From Parvibaculum sp963975745 (lineage in GTDB: Bacteria > Pseudomonadota > Alphaproteobacteria > Parvibaculales > Parvibaculaceae), in contig NZ_CAXBIB010000005.1 in NCBI RefSeq assembly GCF_963975745.1, positions 62,001-126,000 of the forward strand: a DNA stretch of 64,000 nucleotides, in the 5' to 3' direction. Position numbers and translations under genes: made by a program. The notes beneath the pieces are model-generated. The model did no database searches. It had not been told where the DNA came from and saw nothing but the letters and a program-made list of their open reading frames with translations. Of the stretch, positions 1 to 8,375 are shown in pieces. The stretch's first letter is position 1. Each line of letters starts with the position of its first letter.

Positions 1-2
1 GC

Positions 3-374
3 GCGCTGAAATACGATCTGCTCGACATTCTCTCCTCGAGCGGCAACCCGCCCGCCAACCCCGCCTATCGCGTCGAGCTGGTGCCCTCGCTCTATGAGGA
101 AGATGTCGCGATCGAACGCGACGCCGATGTGACGCGCAAGAATGTGGTGCTGGTCGTTCCCTTCCGCCTCGTAGACACCGCAACCGACAAGCCGGTGCTG
201 CGCTCGGTCGCACGCACGCGCACCTCCTACAACCGCGTCGATTCCGAATTCGCCAACATCACCGCGGCGCGCGACGCGCGCGAGCGTGCGGCCAAGGCCG
301 TGGCCGAGGACATCAAGCTGCAGCTCGGCATTCATTTCAACCGCCAGCCGCGCATGGCGGACGCAACCCTGTGA
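3..374 (+). CDS. lptE: LptE-like LPS-assembly lipoprotein, 3' part only
   Basis: The frame is open from the window edge and encodes the last 123 residues; the signal peptide and lipobox lie outside. LptE is the outer-membrane lipoprotein that plugs the LptD translocon. The visible part shows the usual alphaproteobacterial C-terminal pattern: a strand with VELVPSLYEEDVAIERD, a central FRLVDTATDKPVL strand, then TSYNRVDSEFANITAARDA and a helix ending IKLQLGIHF. The stop at 372-374 lies 19 bases before the holA start. lptE directly before holA is the standard order in this class, and this supports a call that would be weaker from sequence alone. Confidence 0.8.
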   Translation, partial: ALKYDLLDILSSSGNPPANPAYRVELVPSLYEEDVAIERDADVTRKNVVLVVPFRLVDTATDKPVLRSVARTRTSYNRVDSEFANITAARDARERAAKAVAEDIKLQLGIHFNRQPRMADATL

Positions 375-393
375 GCGAAAGGCGAAGCGCGCC

Positions 394-1440
394 TTGAAAG
401 TCAAACCGCAGGAGGCCGATCGCTTTGCGGCCAAGCCGCCGGCGAACATTGTTGCGGTGCTGGTCTACGGACCCGATTCCGGCCTTGTGCGCCAGCGCGT
501 CGAAACGCTGGCGCGGAGTGTGCTCGACGATCTGGCCGATCCGTTTCGTCTTTCCGAAATTTCCGACAGCGATCTGAAAAGCGATCCGGCGCGCCTGGCC
601 GACGAAGCGGCGTCGATCTCGATGCTGGGCGGACGGCGCGTCGTGCGGCTGCGCGGCATCGCCGACGCCGCATCGAAGACAGTGGCGTCGTTTCTCGAGA
701 ACCCGGTCGGCGATGCGCTCGTGCTGGCCGAAGCCGGCGAGCTCGGACCGCGTTCCTCCCTGCGTCTGCTTTTCGAGGAAGCGGCCAACGCCGCCGCCCT
801 GCCCTGCTATGCCGATGACGCGGCGACGCTGGCCGATGTGATCCGTACACGGCTCGGCGCGGCCGGCTTGCGCCCCGAACCGGCAGCACTCGACTATCTG
901 CTTTCCCATCTCGGTTCCGATCGCGGCGTGACGCAGAACGAACTGGAAAAGCTGATGCTCTATATGGGCGCGGGCGAGACGGGCGCGGCCCGCGAAGTGA
1001 CGCTGGCCGATGTGCGCGAATGCATCGGCGACAACGCGGCTTCCAATCTCGACGCGGTGATCGATGCGACGCTGGGCGGCGAACTCGATCATCTCGACAC
1101 GGCGCTGGCGCGCGCGCGCGCCGCCGATACCAATGCGATCGCGATCCTCAATGCCCTGTCGCGTCATCTGATGCAGATGCATCTGGCCGCCGCGCATATC
1201 GAAAGCGGCAGCGACATCAACGGCGCGATGCGCAGCTTCCGTCCGCCGCTGCATTTCAAGCGCAAGGACGCGGTGACGCGTCAGATGAAAAACTGGAACC
1301 GCCGGAAGCTCGATCGCGCGCTGGCGCTGGCGCTCGAGGCCGAAGGCCAGTGCAAGACGACCGGCAGTCCGGCCGAGGCCATTTGTGGACAGACCTTGTT
1401 CAGAATTGCGCAGGCCGCGCGTCCGCGACGCGGAATGTGA
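394..1440 (+). CDS. holA: DNA polymerase III delta subunit
   Basis: HolA opens the beta sliding clamp as part of the clamp-loader complex. The product is 348 residues, normal for the family. I start it at TTG 394 because the protein then begins with MKVKPQEADRFAAKP and reaches the conserved VYGPDSGLVRQR segment near residue 24, as other HolA proteins do. An earlier in-frame start would run deep into lptE. The AAA-like N-terminal domain is followed by the C-terminal collar domain, visible as LDAVIDATLGGELDHL and ILNALSRHLMQM. A purine stretch (gaaagg) about 12 bases upstream is a modest ribosome site. Confidence 0.9.
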   Translation: MKVKPQEADRFAAKPPANIVAVLVYGPDSGLVRQRVETLARSVLDDLADPFRLSEISDSDLKSDPARLADEAASISMLGGRRVVRLRGIADAASKTVASFLENPVGDALVLAEAGELGPRSSLRLLFEEAANAAALPCYADDAATLADVIRTRLGAAGLRPEPAALDYLLSHLGSDRGVTQNELEKLMLYMGAGETGAAREVTLADVRECIGDNAASNLDAVIDATLGGELDHLDTALARARAADTNAIAILNALSRHLMQMHLAAAHIESGSDINGAMRSFRPPLHFKRKDAVTRQMKNWNRRKLDRALALALEAEGQCKTTGSPAEAICGQTLFRIAQAARPRRGM

Positions 1441-1683
1441 CAGCGCAAATGACAGCGGGACCCCCCCTCTGTCACGCAACTGTCAAAAAACTGTCACAAA
1501 CGGAGTTATCCCCGATTTATCCCCGCCGCGCCAGGCGGATGCCGGACCGGTCCTGACAGGAAAGACACAGCCAAGTGCATCCCGGCCACACGGGGACAAG
1601 TCGCCGTCAGGCTTTTTCTGAACATAATCCGCCGCCATTGCCGGGACGGCGGCCGGCGCAACGGAAAACGCTCCGTATACGGA
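1441..1683. other. Convergent intergenic region with helically phased short repeats
   Basis: This gap lies between the ends of holA and parB. It holds three CTGTCA direct repeats starting at 1469, 1480 and 1491, exactly 11 bp apart. Two TTATCCCCG 9-mers follow at 1506 and 1517, again 11 bp apart. Inverted copies of the first motif (TGACAG) start at 1438 and 1450. The 9-mers match the DnaA box TTATCCACA at seven of nine positions. No clear terminator with a U-tract was found. Function is unknown; the spacing of one helical turn suggests protein binding on one DNA face. Confidence 0.55.
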
Positions 1684-2601
1684 TCAGTTGATCTTCTGCG
1701 CGTTGCGCCCCGCCAGGCGCCGGCAGATCTCGTCGAGCTGCTCCAGTGTCTTGTAGGCGATGGTCACCTGCCCGCCCTTGTCGCCGGAAAAGGAAATCTC
1801 GACCTTGAGACCGAGCTGGTCGGAAATGTTCTTTTCCAGCGCCAGCGTGTCGGCATCCTTCTCTGCCTTGGGCAGCGATTTCGGCCGCGTCGCCGAACCG
1901 GGCGCTTCGGATTTGCGCGTCAGCGCTTCCGCCTCGCGCACCGACAATCCCTTGGCGACGATCTCGCGCGCCATCTCCTCGGCCCGCGCCTGCCCGATCA
2001 GCGAACGCGCATGACCGGCGGTGAGCCGGCCCTCCTCGATCAGCGCCTGGACCGGCTTGGGCAGCGACAGCAGACGCAGCGTGTTGGCGACATGGCTGCG
2101 GCTCTTGCCGATCAGCTGCGAGAGCTTTTCCTGCGTATAGTCGAACTGCATCATCAGGCGGTCATAGCCGGCCGCCTCCTCGACCGCATTGAGATCGGCA
2201 CGCTGCACATTCTCGATGATGGCGATCTCGAGCGATTCGGCGTCCGAGAGTTCCTTGACGATCACCGGCACCTTGTGGAGCTGCGCGGCCTGGGCGGCAC
2301 GCCAGCGCCGCTCGCCGGCGACGATCTCGAAACTGTTGGCATCGCCCGCCACCGGCCGCACCACGATCGGCTGCAGGATGCCCTTCTCGCGGATCGAGGC
2401 AGCAAGGTCGTTGAGCTCCTCGGCCCGGAAGGTATGGCGCGGCTGGAACGGGTTGGCGCGCAGATGTTCGATCGGCACCTCGCGAATGCCGCGCGGCGCC
2501 TGTGCCGCGCTGTCGCCCAGTGCGAAAGCCGTGTCGTCGCCGATCAGCGCCGCCAGACCGCGGCCGAGACGGCTCGGGGTTTCCTCTGCCATGGTCGTCA
2601 T
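1684..2601 (-). CDS. parB: Chromosome-partitioning protein ParB
   Basis: ParB is the CTP-dependent DNA clamp that loads at parS and spreads on the origin region. The product is 305 residues. The N-terminal RLGRGLAALIGD (residues 11-22) is the ParA-contacting segment. NPFQPR (50-55), GERRWRA (96-102) and ENVQRADL (130-137) form the CTP-binding ParB/Srx core, and the helix-turn-helix follows at about 163-177 (LIGKSRSHVANTLRLL). I start at the ATG ending at 2601, which has a GGAAGAAGG sequence directly upstream. An ATG nine bases later would also fit. A longer open frame upstream has no family similarity. Confidence 0.95.
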   Translation of the reverse strand: MTTMAEETPSRLGRGLAALIGDDTAFALGDSAAQAPRGIREVPIEHLRANPFQPRHTFRAEELNDLAASIREKGILQPIVVRPVAGDANSFEIVAGERRWRAAQAAQLHKVPVIVKELSDAESLEIAIIENVQRADLNAVEEAAGYDRLMMQFDYTQEKLSQLIGKSRSHVANTLRLLSLPKPVQALIEEGRLTAGHARSLIGQARAEEMAREIVAKGLSVREAEALTRKSEAPGSATRPKSLPKAEKDADTLALEKNISDQLGLKVEISFSGDKGGQVTIAYKTLEQLDEICRRLAGRNAQKIN

Positions 2602-2827
2602 CCTTCTTCCTCTGCCCCCTGCCGCCACCCGAAGGCGCGGCCTGCTGTTTGTCCGGTATGACCGGCCGTACCGGCCGGGCCTTGCCGCAGATCCGCGGAA
2701 AGGCTCGTTTTCCGCAACCCCGCCCGCCGGCATCACTACCGGGTAGGGCCTCTTGTCGAATCATTACAAGTGGTTAGAAGATTTTGTTAAGAGTCTTCAG
2801 ACCACGGATTAAGTTAACGCAGACGCC
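2602..2827. promoter_or_regulatory. parA-parB spacer
   Basis: The two genes point the same way, but parB starts 226 bases after parA ends, longer than the short spacer seen in many alphaproteobacteria. The end near parA is relatively AT-rich (2760-2815, with attttgttaagagtc and attaagttaacg). It includes one GANTC site (GAGTC) and closely spaced TTAA tetramers that do not make the CtrA spacing. An independent parB promoter is plausible, but no convincing -35/-10 pair was identified. Confidence 0.35.
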
Positions 2828-3748
2828 TCACGCAGCGCTGCGCCGCAACGCTCTTTCGCGCTGGATCATTTCGGCGGCCAGCTTCATATAGGCCTTGCTG
2901 CCGGCACAGCGATGGTCATAAACCAGTGCCGGCTTGCCATAGGATGGCGCTTCCGAGATCCGGACATTGCGCGGAATGACGGTACGATAGACCTTGTCGC
3001 CGAGATGCGACCGCACATCGGAGGCGACCTGGTCGGAGAGCTTGTTGCGCTGATCGAACATGGTCAGCACGATGCCCTGGATTTCGAGCCGCGGATTGAG
3101 GCTGGTCTTGACGCGCTCGACGGTGCGCAGCAACTGGCTCAACCCTTCAAGCGCAAAGAACTCGCATTGCAGCGGCACCAGGATCGCATCGGCCGCCGTC
3201 ATCGCATTGATGGTCAGAAGATTGAGCGAAGGCGGGCAGTCGATCAGCAGATAGGTATAGGGCCGCGCGGTCATCGCCGCTTCGGTTTCGCTGTTCTCGC
3301 GCTTCTTGCCGTGACGCGGCATCCGCGCCAGCGCATCGCGCAACCGGTGCGAACGGCGCGGCACCGAGGCAAGCTCCAGCTCGGCACCGAGAAGATCCAT
3401 CGTGGACGGAACAATATCGAGACCCGGCACCTTGGTCGGCACCACCGCATCTTCGATCAGCGCCGCACCGATCAGCACGTCATAGGCCGAAACCTTGCGC
3501 TCGGCCCGGCCGATGCCGAGACCGGTGCTGGCATTGCCCTGCGGATCGAGGTCGACGATCAGCACACGCTCGCCAACCGCGGCAAGCGCCGTACCCAGAT
3601 TGATCGCGGTTGTCGTCTTGCCGACGCCGCCCTTCTGGTTGGCAACCACCAGAATGCGCGGTCGATCCGTGGACGGAGCAAGTAGCGACGCGGCACTACC
3701 CGCGGAAACCGGCGTCGCGGCACCCTGGTTAAGGTCGATCGGCTCCAT
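2828..3748 (-). CDS. parA: Chromosome-partitioning ATPase ParA
   Basis: ParA is a deviant-Walker ATPase that forms the nucleoid gradient pulling ParB-parS complexes. The 306-residue product has a 30-residue N-terminal tail and then the P-loop KGGVGKTTT at residues 39-47. The switch region IVDLDPQGNAS and the LLIDCPPSLNLLTINAM segment follow. The start is the ATG ending at 3748, which puts the coding start inside the last 20 bases of rsmG. A longer frame is open upstream but lacks homologous content. The rsmG-parA overlap implies an mnmG-rsmG-parA-parB operon. Confidence 0.95.
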   Translation of the reverse strand: MEPIDLNQGAATPVSAGSAASLLAPSTDRPRILVVANQKGGVGKTTTAINLGTALAAVGERVLIVDLDPQGNASTGLGIGRAERKVSAYDVLIGAALIEDAVVPTKVPGLDIVPSTMDLLGAELELASVPRRSHRLRDALARMPRHGKKRENSETEAAMTARPYTYLLIDCPPSLNLLTINAMTAADAILVPLQCEFFALEGLSQLLRTVERVKTSLNPRLEIQGIVLTMFDQRNKLSDQVASDVRSHLGDKVYRTVIPRNVRISEAPSYGKPALVYDHRCAGSKAYMKLAAEMIQRERALRRSAA

Positions 3749-4400
3749 GGAGGCCTCGCAGCTTGAGCACGCATCCCGAGGGATCGGAACGGCTGGGGGA
3801 AAACTCGGCCTCAAATATCCACCCTTTGCGCGCTTCCGTCAATTCGCCTTCGATCCCCTGCCCCTTCAGGAACAGCCCGATTGTTTCGGTGTCGAAAAGC
3901 GGTGCGGCCCAGCCCAGCAGCCGCTCGAGCGGCGCCAGGGCCCGGGCCGAAACCACATCGGCCGTCGCACCCCTTTTGGCCGCGAAATCCTCGATCCGCC
4001 TTGCATGGACTTCGACCGGGGCGCCGGTTTCCCGCGCCACCTCGCGCAGAAAGACGCATTTGCGTTGGTCGCTCTCGACCAGATGCATGCGAAAACCGGG
4101 TCGATTCTTCAGTATAATGGCGATCACCAGCCCCGGAAAGCCGCCGCCGCTGCCCAGATCGACCCAATCCCGGGCATCGTCCGGCGCCAGGGCCGCCAGC
4201 TGGGCGGAATCGAGCATATGCCGGCGCCAGAGCTCGGAAAGCGTGGCCGAAGAGACCAGATTGATGGATTTCTGCCATTTCCGGAGCAGGGTCTCGTAAA
4301 GGACCAGCCCGGCCATTGTTTCACGTGAAACATGGGTAACGGCCGAAAAGGATTCCGCATCAATGACTTGCGCGCCGTCAGACACTATATGTTGGGACAT
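3729..4400 (-). CDS. rsmG: 16S rRNA (guanine-N7) methyltransferase RsmG (GidB)
   Basis: RsmG methylates G527 (E. coli numbering) of 16S rRNA. The 223-residue product has the SAM-binding glycine loop in WVDLGSGGGFPGLVIAI at about residue 85, followed by LVESDQRKCVFL. The N-terminal THVSRET (residues 22-28) is encoded by a perfect parS palindrome, a well-known double use of this codon stretch. The gene lies 15 bases downstream of mnmG and overlaps parA. Confidence 0.95.
   Translation of the reverse strand: MSQHIVSDGAQVIDAESFSAVTHVSRETMAGLVLYETLLRKWQKSINLVSSATLSELWRRHMLDSAQLAALAPDDARDWVDLGSGGGFPGLVIAIILKNRPGFRMHLVESDQRKCVFLREVARETGAPVEVHARRIEDFAAKRGATADVVSARALAPLERLLGWAAPLFDTETIGLFLKGQGIEGELTEARKGWIFEAEFSPSRSDPSGCVLKLRGLHGADRP
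4317..4332. promoter_or_regulatory. parS site 1 (perfect)
   Basis: TGTTTCACGTGAAACA is a perfect 16-bp palindrome identical to the consensus chromosomal ParB-binding site. It lies inside the rsmG coding sequence. Confidence 0.95.
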
Positions 4401-4415
4401 ACCGGGTCATGCCCC

Positions 4416-6272
4416 TCAAGCACTGCGCTTTTGTTTCACGTGAATCATTAACGTTGTCAGTGCAGCAGGGGTCACGCCATCGACCCTGGCCGCCTGCCCG
4501 AGCGTCGCCGGACGCGCCGCCGCCAGCTTCTGCCGGACCTCGATCGACAGGCCCTTGATCCCGGCATAGTCGATCCCGGCCGGCAGCCGCATCCCCTCAT
4601 CCTTGCGGAAGGCCCTTATATCGGCCTCCTGCCGGCCGAGATAGCCCGCATACTGCGCCTCGATCTCGAGCTGTTCGGCGATCCCGGGCTCGAATGCCCG
4701 CATCTCCGGCCAGATCCCGGCAAGAACGCCTATATCGATATCTGGATGAGCCAGAAGGTCCATGGCCGACCGGGCGACGCCATCCTGATTGATCCTGAGG
4801 CCCCGTTTGACCAGCTCGCTGGGGCTGAGCCGCGCCGAACCGCAAAAGGCCCGCGCGGTCTCAAGCGCCGCCTGCCTGGCCGCAAAGACCCCCGCCCGCT
4901 CCGGACCGACAATGCCCGAGGCGATGCCAAGACCGGTCAGCCGCTGATCGGCATTGTCGGCCCGAAGCGTCAGCCGGTACTCGGCCCGCGAGGTGAACAT
5001 CCGATAGGGTTCGCTGACGCCCCGCGTGATCAGATCGTCGATCAGCACCCCGATATAGGCCTGCGCCCGGTCGAAGACGACGCCCTCGCCGCCCCCGGCC
5101 GAAAGCGCCGCATTGAGCCCGGCCATCAGCCCCTGCGCCGCCGCTTCCTCATAGCCTGTGGTGCCATTGATCTGGCCGGCCAGATAGAGCCCCGGCAGGC
5201 GCCTGGTCTCCAGCGTCGGCTTCAGCTCGCGCGGATCGATATAGTCATATTCGATCGCATAGCCCGCGCGCCGCATGACGACATGCTCAAGCCCCGGTAT
5301 CGTCTTCAGGAAGGCCAGCTGTACCTCTTCCGGCAGCGCCGTCGAAATGCCGTTGGGATAGATCGTGTCGTCGTCGAGGCCTTCCGGCTCGAGAAAGATC
5401 TGGTGGCTGTCGCGCTCGCGGAAGCGCACCACCTTGTCCTCGATGGAAGGACAATAGCGCGGCCCGACACCCTCGATCTGACCGGAATAGACCGGAGAAA
5501 AACCGAGATTTTCCTCGATGATCCGGTGCCCGGCCGCCGTCGTCCGGGTGATGTGGCAATTGACCTGTGGCCCGGTGATCTCGCGCGTCAGGAAGGAGAA
5601 GGGCACCGGCGGCCGGTCGCCCGGCTGTACCTCGAGCGAAGCCCAGTCAATGCTGGCGCCATCGAGCCGCGGCGGCGTCCCGGTCTTGAGGCGGCCGAGC
5701 CGGAAGCCCAGCCCGTAGAGCCGCTCCGAAAGACCCAGCGCCGGCGCCTCGCCAGCGCGGCCGGCCGGGATCCGCGTGGTGCCGAGATGGATCATGCCGC
5801 GCAGAAAGGTTCCCGTCGTCAGCACCACCCTTCCGCCGCGCAGGCTGCGGCCATCCTCGGTAACGACGCCGGCCACGACGCCATGTTCGACCAGCAGATC
5901 GCCGACGCCGGCCTCGATCACGGTCAGGCTGGAATGATTCAGAATCGCATCCTGCATCGCCTGGCGATAGAGCTTGCGATCGGCCTGGGCGCGCGGACCG
6001 CGTACGGCCGGCCCCTTGCGCCGGTTGAGCAGGCGGAACTGGATGCCGGCGCGATCGGCGACCCGTCCCATCAGCCCGTCCAGCGCATCGACCTCCCGCA
6101 CCAGATGGCCCTTGCCGAGCCCGCCAATCGCCGGATTGCAGGACATCTCGCCGATGGTCGCGATCCGGTGCGTGACCAGCGCGGTGCGCGCGCCGGCCCG
6201 CGCTGCAGCCGAGGCCGCCTCGCAGCCGGCATGGCCGCCGCCGATCACGATCACATCGAAAGCTTCGCTCAT
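4416..6272 (-). CDS. mnmG: tRNA uridine-5-carboxymethylaminomethyl(34) synthesis protein MnmG (GidA)
   Basis: MnmG is the FAD-dependent partner of MnmE in making cmnm5U at the tRNA wobble position. The 618-residue product starts MSEAFDVIVIGGGHAGCEAA, the dinucleotide-binding fold. It carries CNPAIGGLGKGH (the segment with the catalytic cysteine) and the C-terminal helical domain ending in IHVKQKRSA. I use the second of two adjacent ATGs (ending 6272), which has AGGA four bases upstream; starting one codon earlier is equally possible. mnmE lies upstream across a 396-bp gap. Confidence 0.95.
   Translation of the reverse strand: MSEAFDVIVIGGGHAGCEAASAAARAGARTALVTHRIATIGEMSCNPAIGGLGKGHLVREVDALDGLMGRVADRAGIQFRLLNRRKGPAVRGPRAQADRKLYRQAMQDAILNHSSLTVIEAGVGDLLVEHGVVAGVVTEDGRSLRGGRVVLTTGTFLRGMIHLGTTRIPAGRAGEAPALGLSERLYGLGFRLGRLKTGTPPRLDGASIDWASLEVQPGDRPPVPFSFLTREITGPQVNCHITRTTAAGHRIIEENLGFSPVYSGQIEGVGPRYCPSIEDKVVRFRERDSHQIFLEPEGLDDDTIYPNGISTALPEEVQLAFLKTIPGLEHVVMRRAGYAIEYDYIDPRELKPTLETRRLPGLYLAGQINGTTGYEEAAAQGLMAGLNAALSAGGGEGVVFDRAQAYIGVLIDDLITRGVSEPYRMFTSRAEYRLTLRADNADQRLTGLGIASGIVGPERAGVFAARQAALETARAFCGSARLSPSELVKRGLRINQDGVARSAMDLLAHPDIDIGVLAGIWPEMRAFEPGIAEQLEIEAQYAGYLGRQEADIRAFRKDEGMRLPAGIDYAGIKGLSIEVRQKLAAARPATLGQAARVDGVTPAALTTLMIHVKQKRSA
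4432..4447. promoter_or_regulatory. parS site 2 (one mismatch)
   Basis: TGTTTCACGTGAATCA differs from consensus parS at one base in the right arm. It overlaps the last codons of mnmG, encoding the conserved IHVKQ end, 115 bp from site 1. Confidence 0.9.
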
Positions 6273-6446
6273 CATTCCTGTCCGCGCGAGAAATGCCTGT
6301 CTCCGTAGCAACGGATTCAACGACAGCGCGTCAGAGCTTTAGTCGCTGGCGAGGCATGCGTCAAAACTTTTCCACATGCCGAAGGCGCATGGATGAAGAT
6401 TCGCGCGCAAGCCTTTGAGGCGGAATCGGATTCTTCGCACTCCTCA

Positions 6447-6462
6447 TGTTTCACGTGAAACA
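6447..6462. promoter_or_regulatory. parS site 3 (perfect)
   Basis: This is a second perfect TGTTTCACGTGAAACA, here in non-coding DNA between mnmE and mnmG. It lies about 2.1 kb from site 1 and about 12.5 kb from the probable origin. Confidence 0.95.
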
Positions 6463-6480
6463 GGCCGCGTACTCCGCTTA

Positions 6481-6646
6481 CCACCCTCCCCTCGGGCAGG
6501 GTCGAAAAATTGAGCGAAGCGAAAGTTTTCGGGGCGGGGGCGCGGCGCTTCCCATCCCTACACATCAACGACTATCTCGCGGGCATCTGCCCTGCCCCCG
6601 CCCCAAACGGCTAGCAGCCGTTTGACCCTCCCCGAGGGGAGGGTGG
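6481..6646. repeat. Nested inverted repeat (166 bp)
   Basis: The outer arms at 6481-6503 and 6624-6646 are inverted copies matching at 22 of 23 bases. Inside them, GGGGCGGGGGC (6531-6541) pairs with its exact complement at 6594-6604. A tight hairpin AAACGGCT-AGC-AGCCGTTT follows at 6605-6623. The whole could fold into one long rod. It looks like a member of a dispersed alphaproteobacterial palindromic repeat family, although no second copy is present in this window. Confidence 0.7.
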
Positions 6647-6668
6647 AAGCGTCCATCAATCCGGCTCA

Positions 6669-7961
6669 TCACTTTCCGATGCAGAAATCGCGGAAGATCA
6701 CGTCGAGCAGTTCCTCGACATCGACCCGGCCGGTGATCCGGCCAAGCGCACGGGCGGCCAGACGCAGATCCTCGGCGACGAGATCGGCCTCGCTGCCCTC
6801 GCCTGCCCGCACCAGCGCCGCGGCGCATTCGCGCAAGCCTTCGCGATGCCGGGCCCGGGTGATCAGCGGATGCTCGCTGACGCCATAGGCCAGACCGACC
6901 TTCTCGGCCAGCGCCGCCTCCAGAAGGTCCAGGCCGGCGCCGGTCGCCGCCGAAACGCCGATCACGCCGGCCGGCACCTCGGCCCCGAGATCGATCTTGT
7001 TGAGGAGCCTGATGTCGCCCGGCCGCGCCAGCGCGAAGTCGCCGGCATCCGGCGCAGCGACCACCAGCCGCAGATCGGCCCGTTCGGCGCGCTCCAGCGC
7101 GCGCCGCACCCCTTCCCGCTCGACGGCCCCCGCCGCCTCGCGCAGGCCCGCCGTGTCGGCCAGCGTCACCGGCACGCCGCCGATATCGAGCCGGACTTCG
7201 AGCACGTCGCGCGTGGTGCCGGCCTCATCGGACACAATCGCGGCCTCGCGCCGCGCCAGCCGGTTGAGGAGGCTCGACTTGCCGACATTGGGCGGCCCGA
7301 CGATTGCGACCTCGATACCGTCGCGCAAGCGCTCGCCGCGCCCGCCATCGTCGAGATGCGCGGCGATCCCGGCCTGCAGCCGCGCGATCTCGGGGCCGAG
7401 TTTCGCGATCAGGTCGCCCGGCACTTCCTCGTCGGGAAAATCGATTTCGGCCTCGGCATGGGCCAGCAGCCGCACGAGGCGCGCCCGCCAGCCTTCATAG
7501 AGCTGGCCCAGCGCCCCTTCCATCTGCCTCAGCGCCTGGACACGCTGGGCCTCGGTCTCGGCATCGATCAGATCGGCAAGGCCTTCGACCTCGGTCAGGT
7601 CGAGCTTGCCGTTCTCGAAGGCGCGGCGCGTGAACTCGCCCGGCGCCGCCGCGCGCAGATCCGGCAGCCGCGCCAGCGCCGAGAGAACGCCCGTCACGAC
7701 CGCGCGGCCGCCATGCAGATGCAGCTCGACGACATCCTCGCCGGTGAAACTTGCGGGCGCCGGAAAGAAAAGCGCCAGGCCGCGATCGAGCGCGGCGCCT
7801 GTTTCGGGATCGCTGAAACGGCGCAGCGCCGCCATGCGCGGGCGCGGCACGCCCTCCCCCGTCAGCGCCTCGAGCGCCGCGCGGGCGCGCGGCCCCGAGA
7901 CGCGCAACACGGCAACGCCGGCGCGGCCCGAAGCCGACGACAGGGCATAAATCGTTTCCAC
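6669..7961 (-). CDS. mnmE: tRNA modification GTPase MnmE (TrmE)
   Basis: MnmE works with MnmG in wobble-uridine modification. The 430-residue product has the N-terminal formyl-THF-binding domain, beginning METIYALSSASGRAG. A GTPase domain is inserted into the helical domain, with P-loop GPPNVGKSSLLN and the G4-like motif LLNKIDL. The C-terminal FCIGK motif that supplies the reactive cysteine is intact. The start codon is GTG at 7959-7961, fixed by the conserved N terminus. Confidence 0.95.
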   Translation of the reverse strand: METIYALSSASGRAGVAVLRVSGPRARAALEALTGEGVPRPRMAALRRFSDPETGAALDRGLALFFPAPASFTGEDVVELHLHGGRAVVTGVLSALARLPDLRAAAPGEFTRRAFENGKLDLTEVEGLADLIDAETEAQRVQALRQMEGALGQLYEGWRARLVRLLAHAEAEIDFPDEEVPGDLIAKLGPEIARLQAGIAAHLDDGGRGERLRDGIEVAIVGPPNVGKSSLLNRLARREAAIVSDEAGTTRDVLEVRLDIGGVPVTLADTAGLREAAGAVEREGVRRALERAERADLRLVVAAPDAGDFALARPGDIRLLNKIDLGAEVPAGVIGVSAATGAGLDLLEAALAEKVGLAYGVSEHPLITRARHREGLRECAAALVRAGEGSEADLVAEDLRLAARALGRITGRVDVEELLDVIFRDFCIGK

Positions 7962-7987
7962 GTCGCGGCGATCCGTTGCTTATGCGC

Positions 7988-8284
7988 CTAGGATTCCTTC
8001 TTCGTTCCGCTTTTGCCGGCGTCGTCCTTTTTCGCCGGCTTCTTGCCGCCGCCCATCGCCGTCTGCGCCATGCCCCATAACAGGCTCTGGAACTGTTCGA
8101 GCCCCTGTGCGCCGACCGGCATGATCGCCTTCACGATCTGCTCGGGATCGACATAGGAGAGGTTCGAGGCCATGCGTTTCTCGAGCTCGGCAATCAGGCG
8201 CTGCTGCATCGGTTCGAGATCGGGCAGGCCCATCAGCCGCCGCGCTTCAACCGGGGTGAGATCGACATCGATCGTGACTTTCAT
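7988..8284 (-). CDS. DUF6489-type small conserved protein
   Basis: The 98-residue protein begins MKVTIDVDLTPVEARRLMGLPD, which I associate with the DUF6489 family of alphaproteobacteria. A polar, lysine-rich tail (GKKPAKKDDAGKSG) follows. No enzyme motif is visible. Residues around MVWG-type hydrophobics (LLWGMAQTAMGG) suggest a short amphipathic helix. The start is the ATG ending at 8284; the open frame continues upstream but only through sequence shared with the divergent gene's leader. It lies 26 bases upstream of mnmE on the same strand, so the two may be cotranscribed. Function unknown. Confidence 0.75.
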   Translation of the reverse strand: MKVTIDVDLTPVEARRLMGLPDLEPMQQRLIAELEKRMASNLSYVDPEQIVKAIMPVGAQGLEQFQSLLWGMAQTAMGGGKKPAKKDDAGKSGTKKES

Positions 8285-8375
8285 TGCCCTATCTCTTTCT
8301 CGACGGGGCGGATCATATGCCCCACATTGCCGCAACAAATCAGTTCGCTCCCGAGTCAATCGTCCGGAAGGCCCG

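Larger units (their letters stand above)
6273..6668. other. mnmE-mnmG intergenic region
   Basis: This 396-bp gap holds the third parS site and a large nested inverted repeat (separate entries). An 83-codon frame crosses it on the minus strand, but it is read through repeat sequence, resembles nothing I know and has no good ribosome site. I do not call it. Two GANTC sites (GAATC 6423-6427, GATTC 6429-6433) lie just left of parS 3. Confidence 0.6.

Noticed and set aside
6317..6568. An 83-codon frame between mnmE and mnmG.
   Set aside because: It runs through parS and inverted-repeat DNA, has no ribosome site and resembles no protein family.
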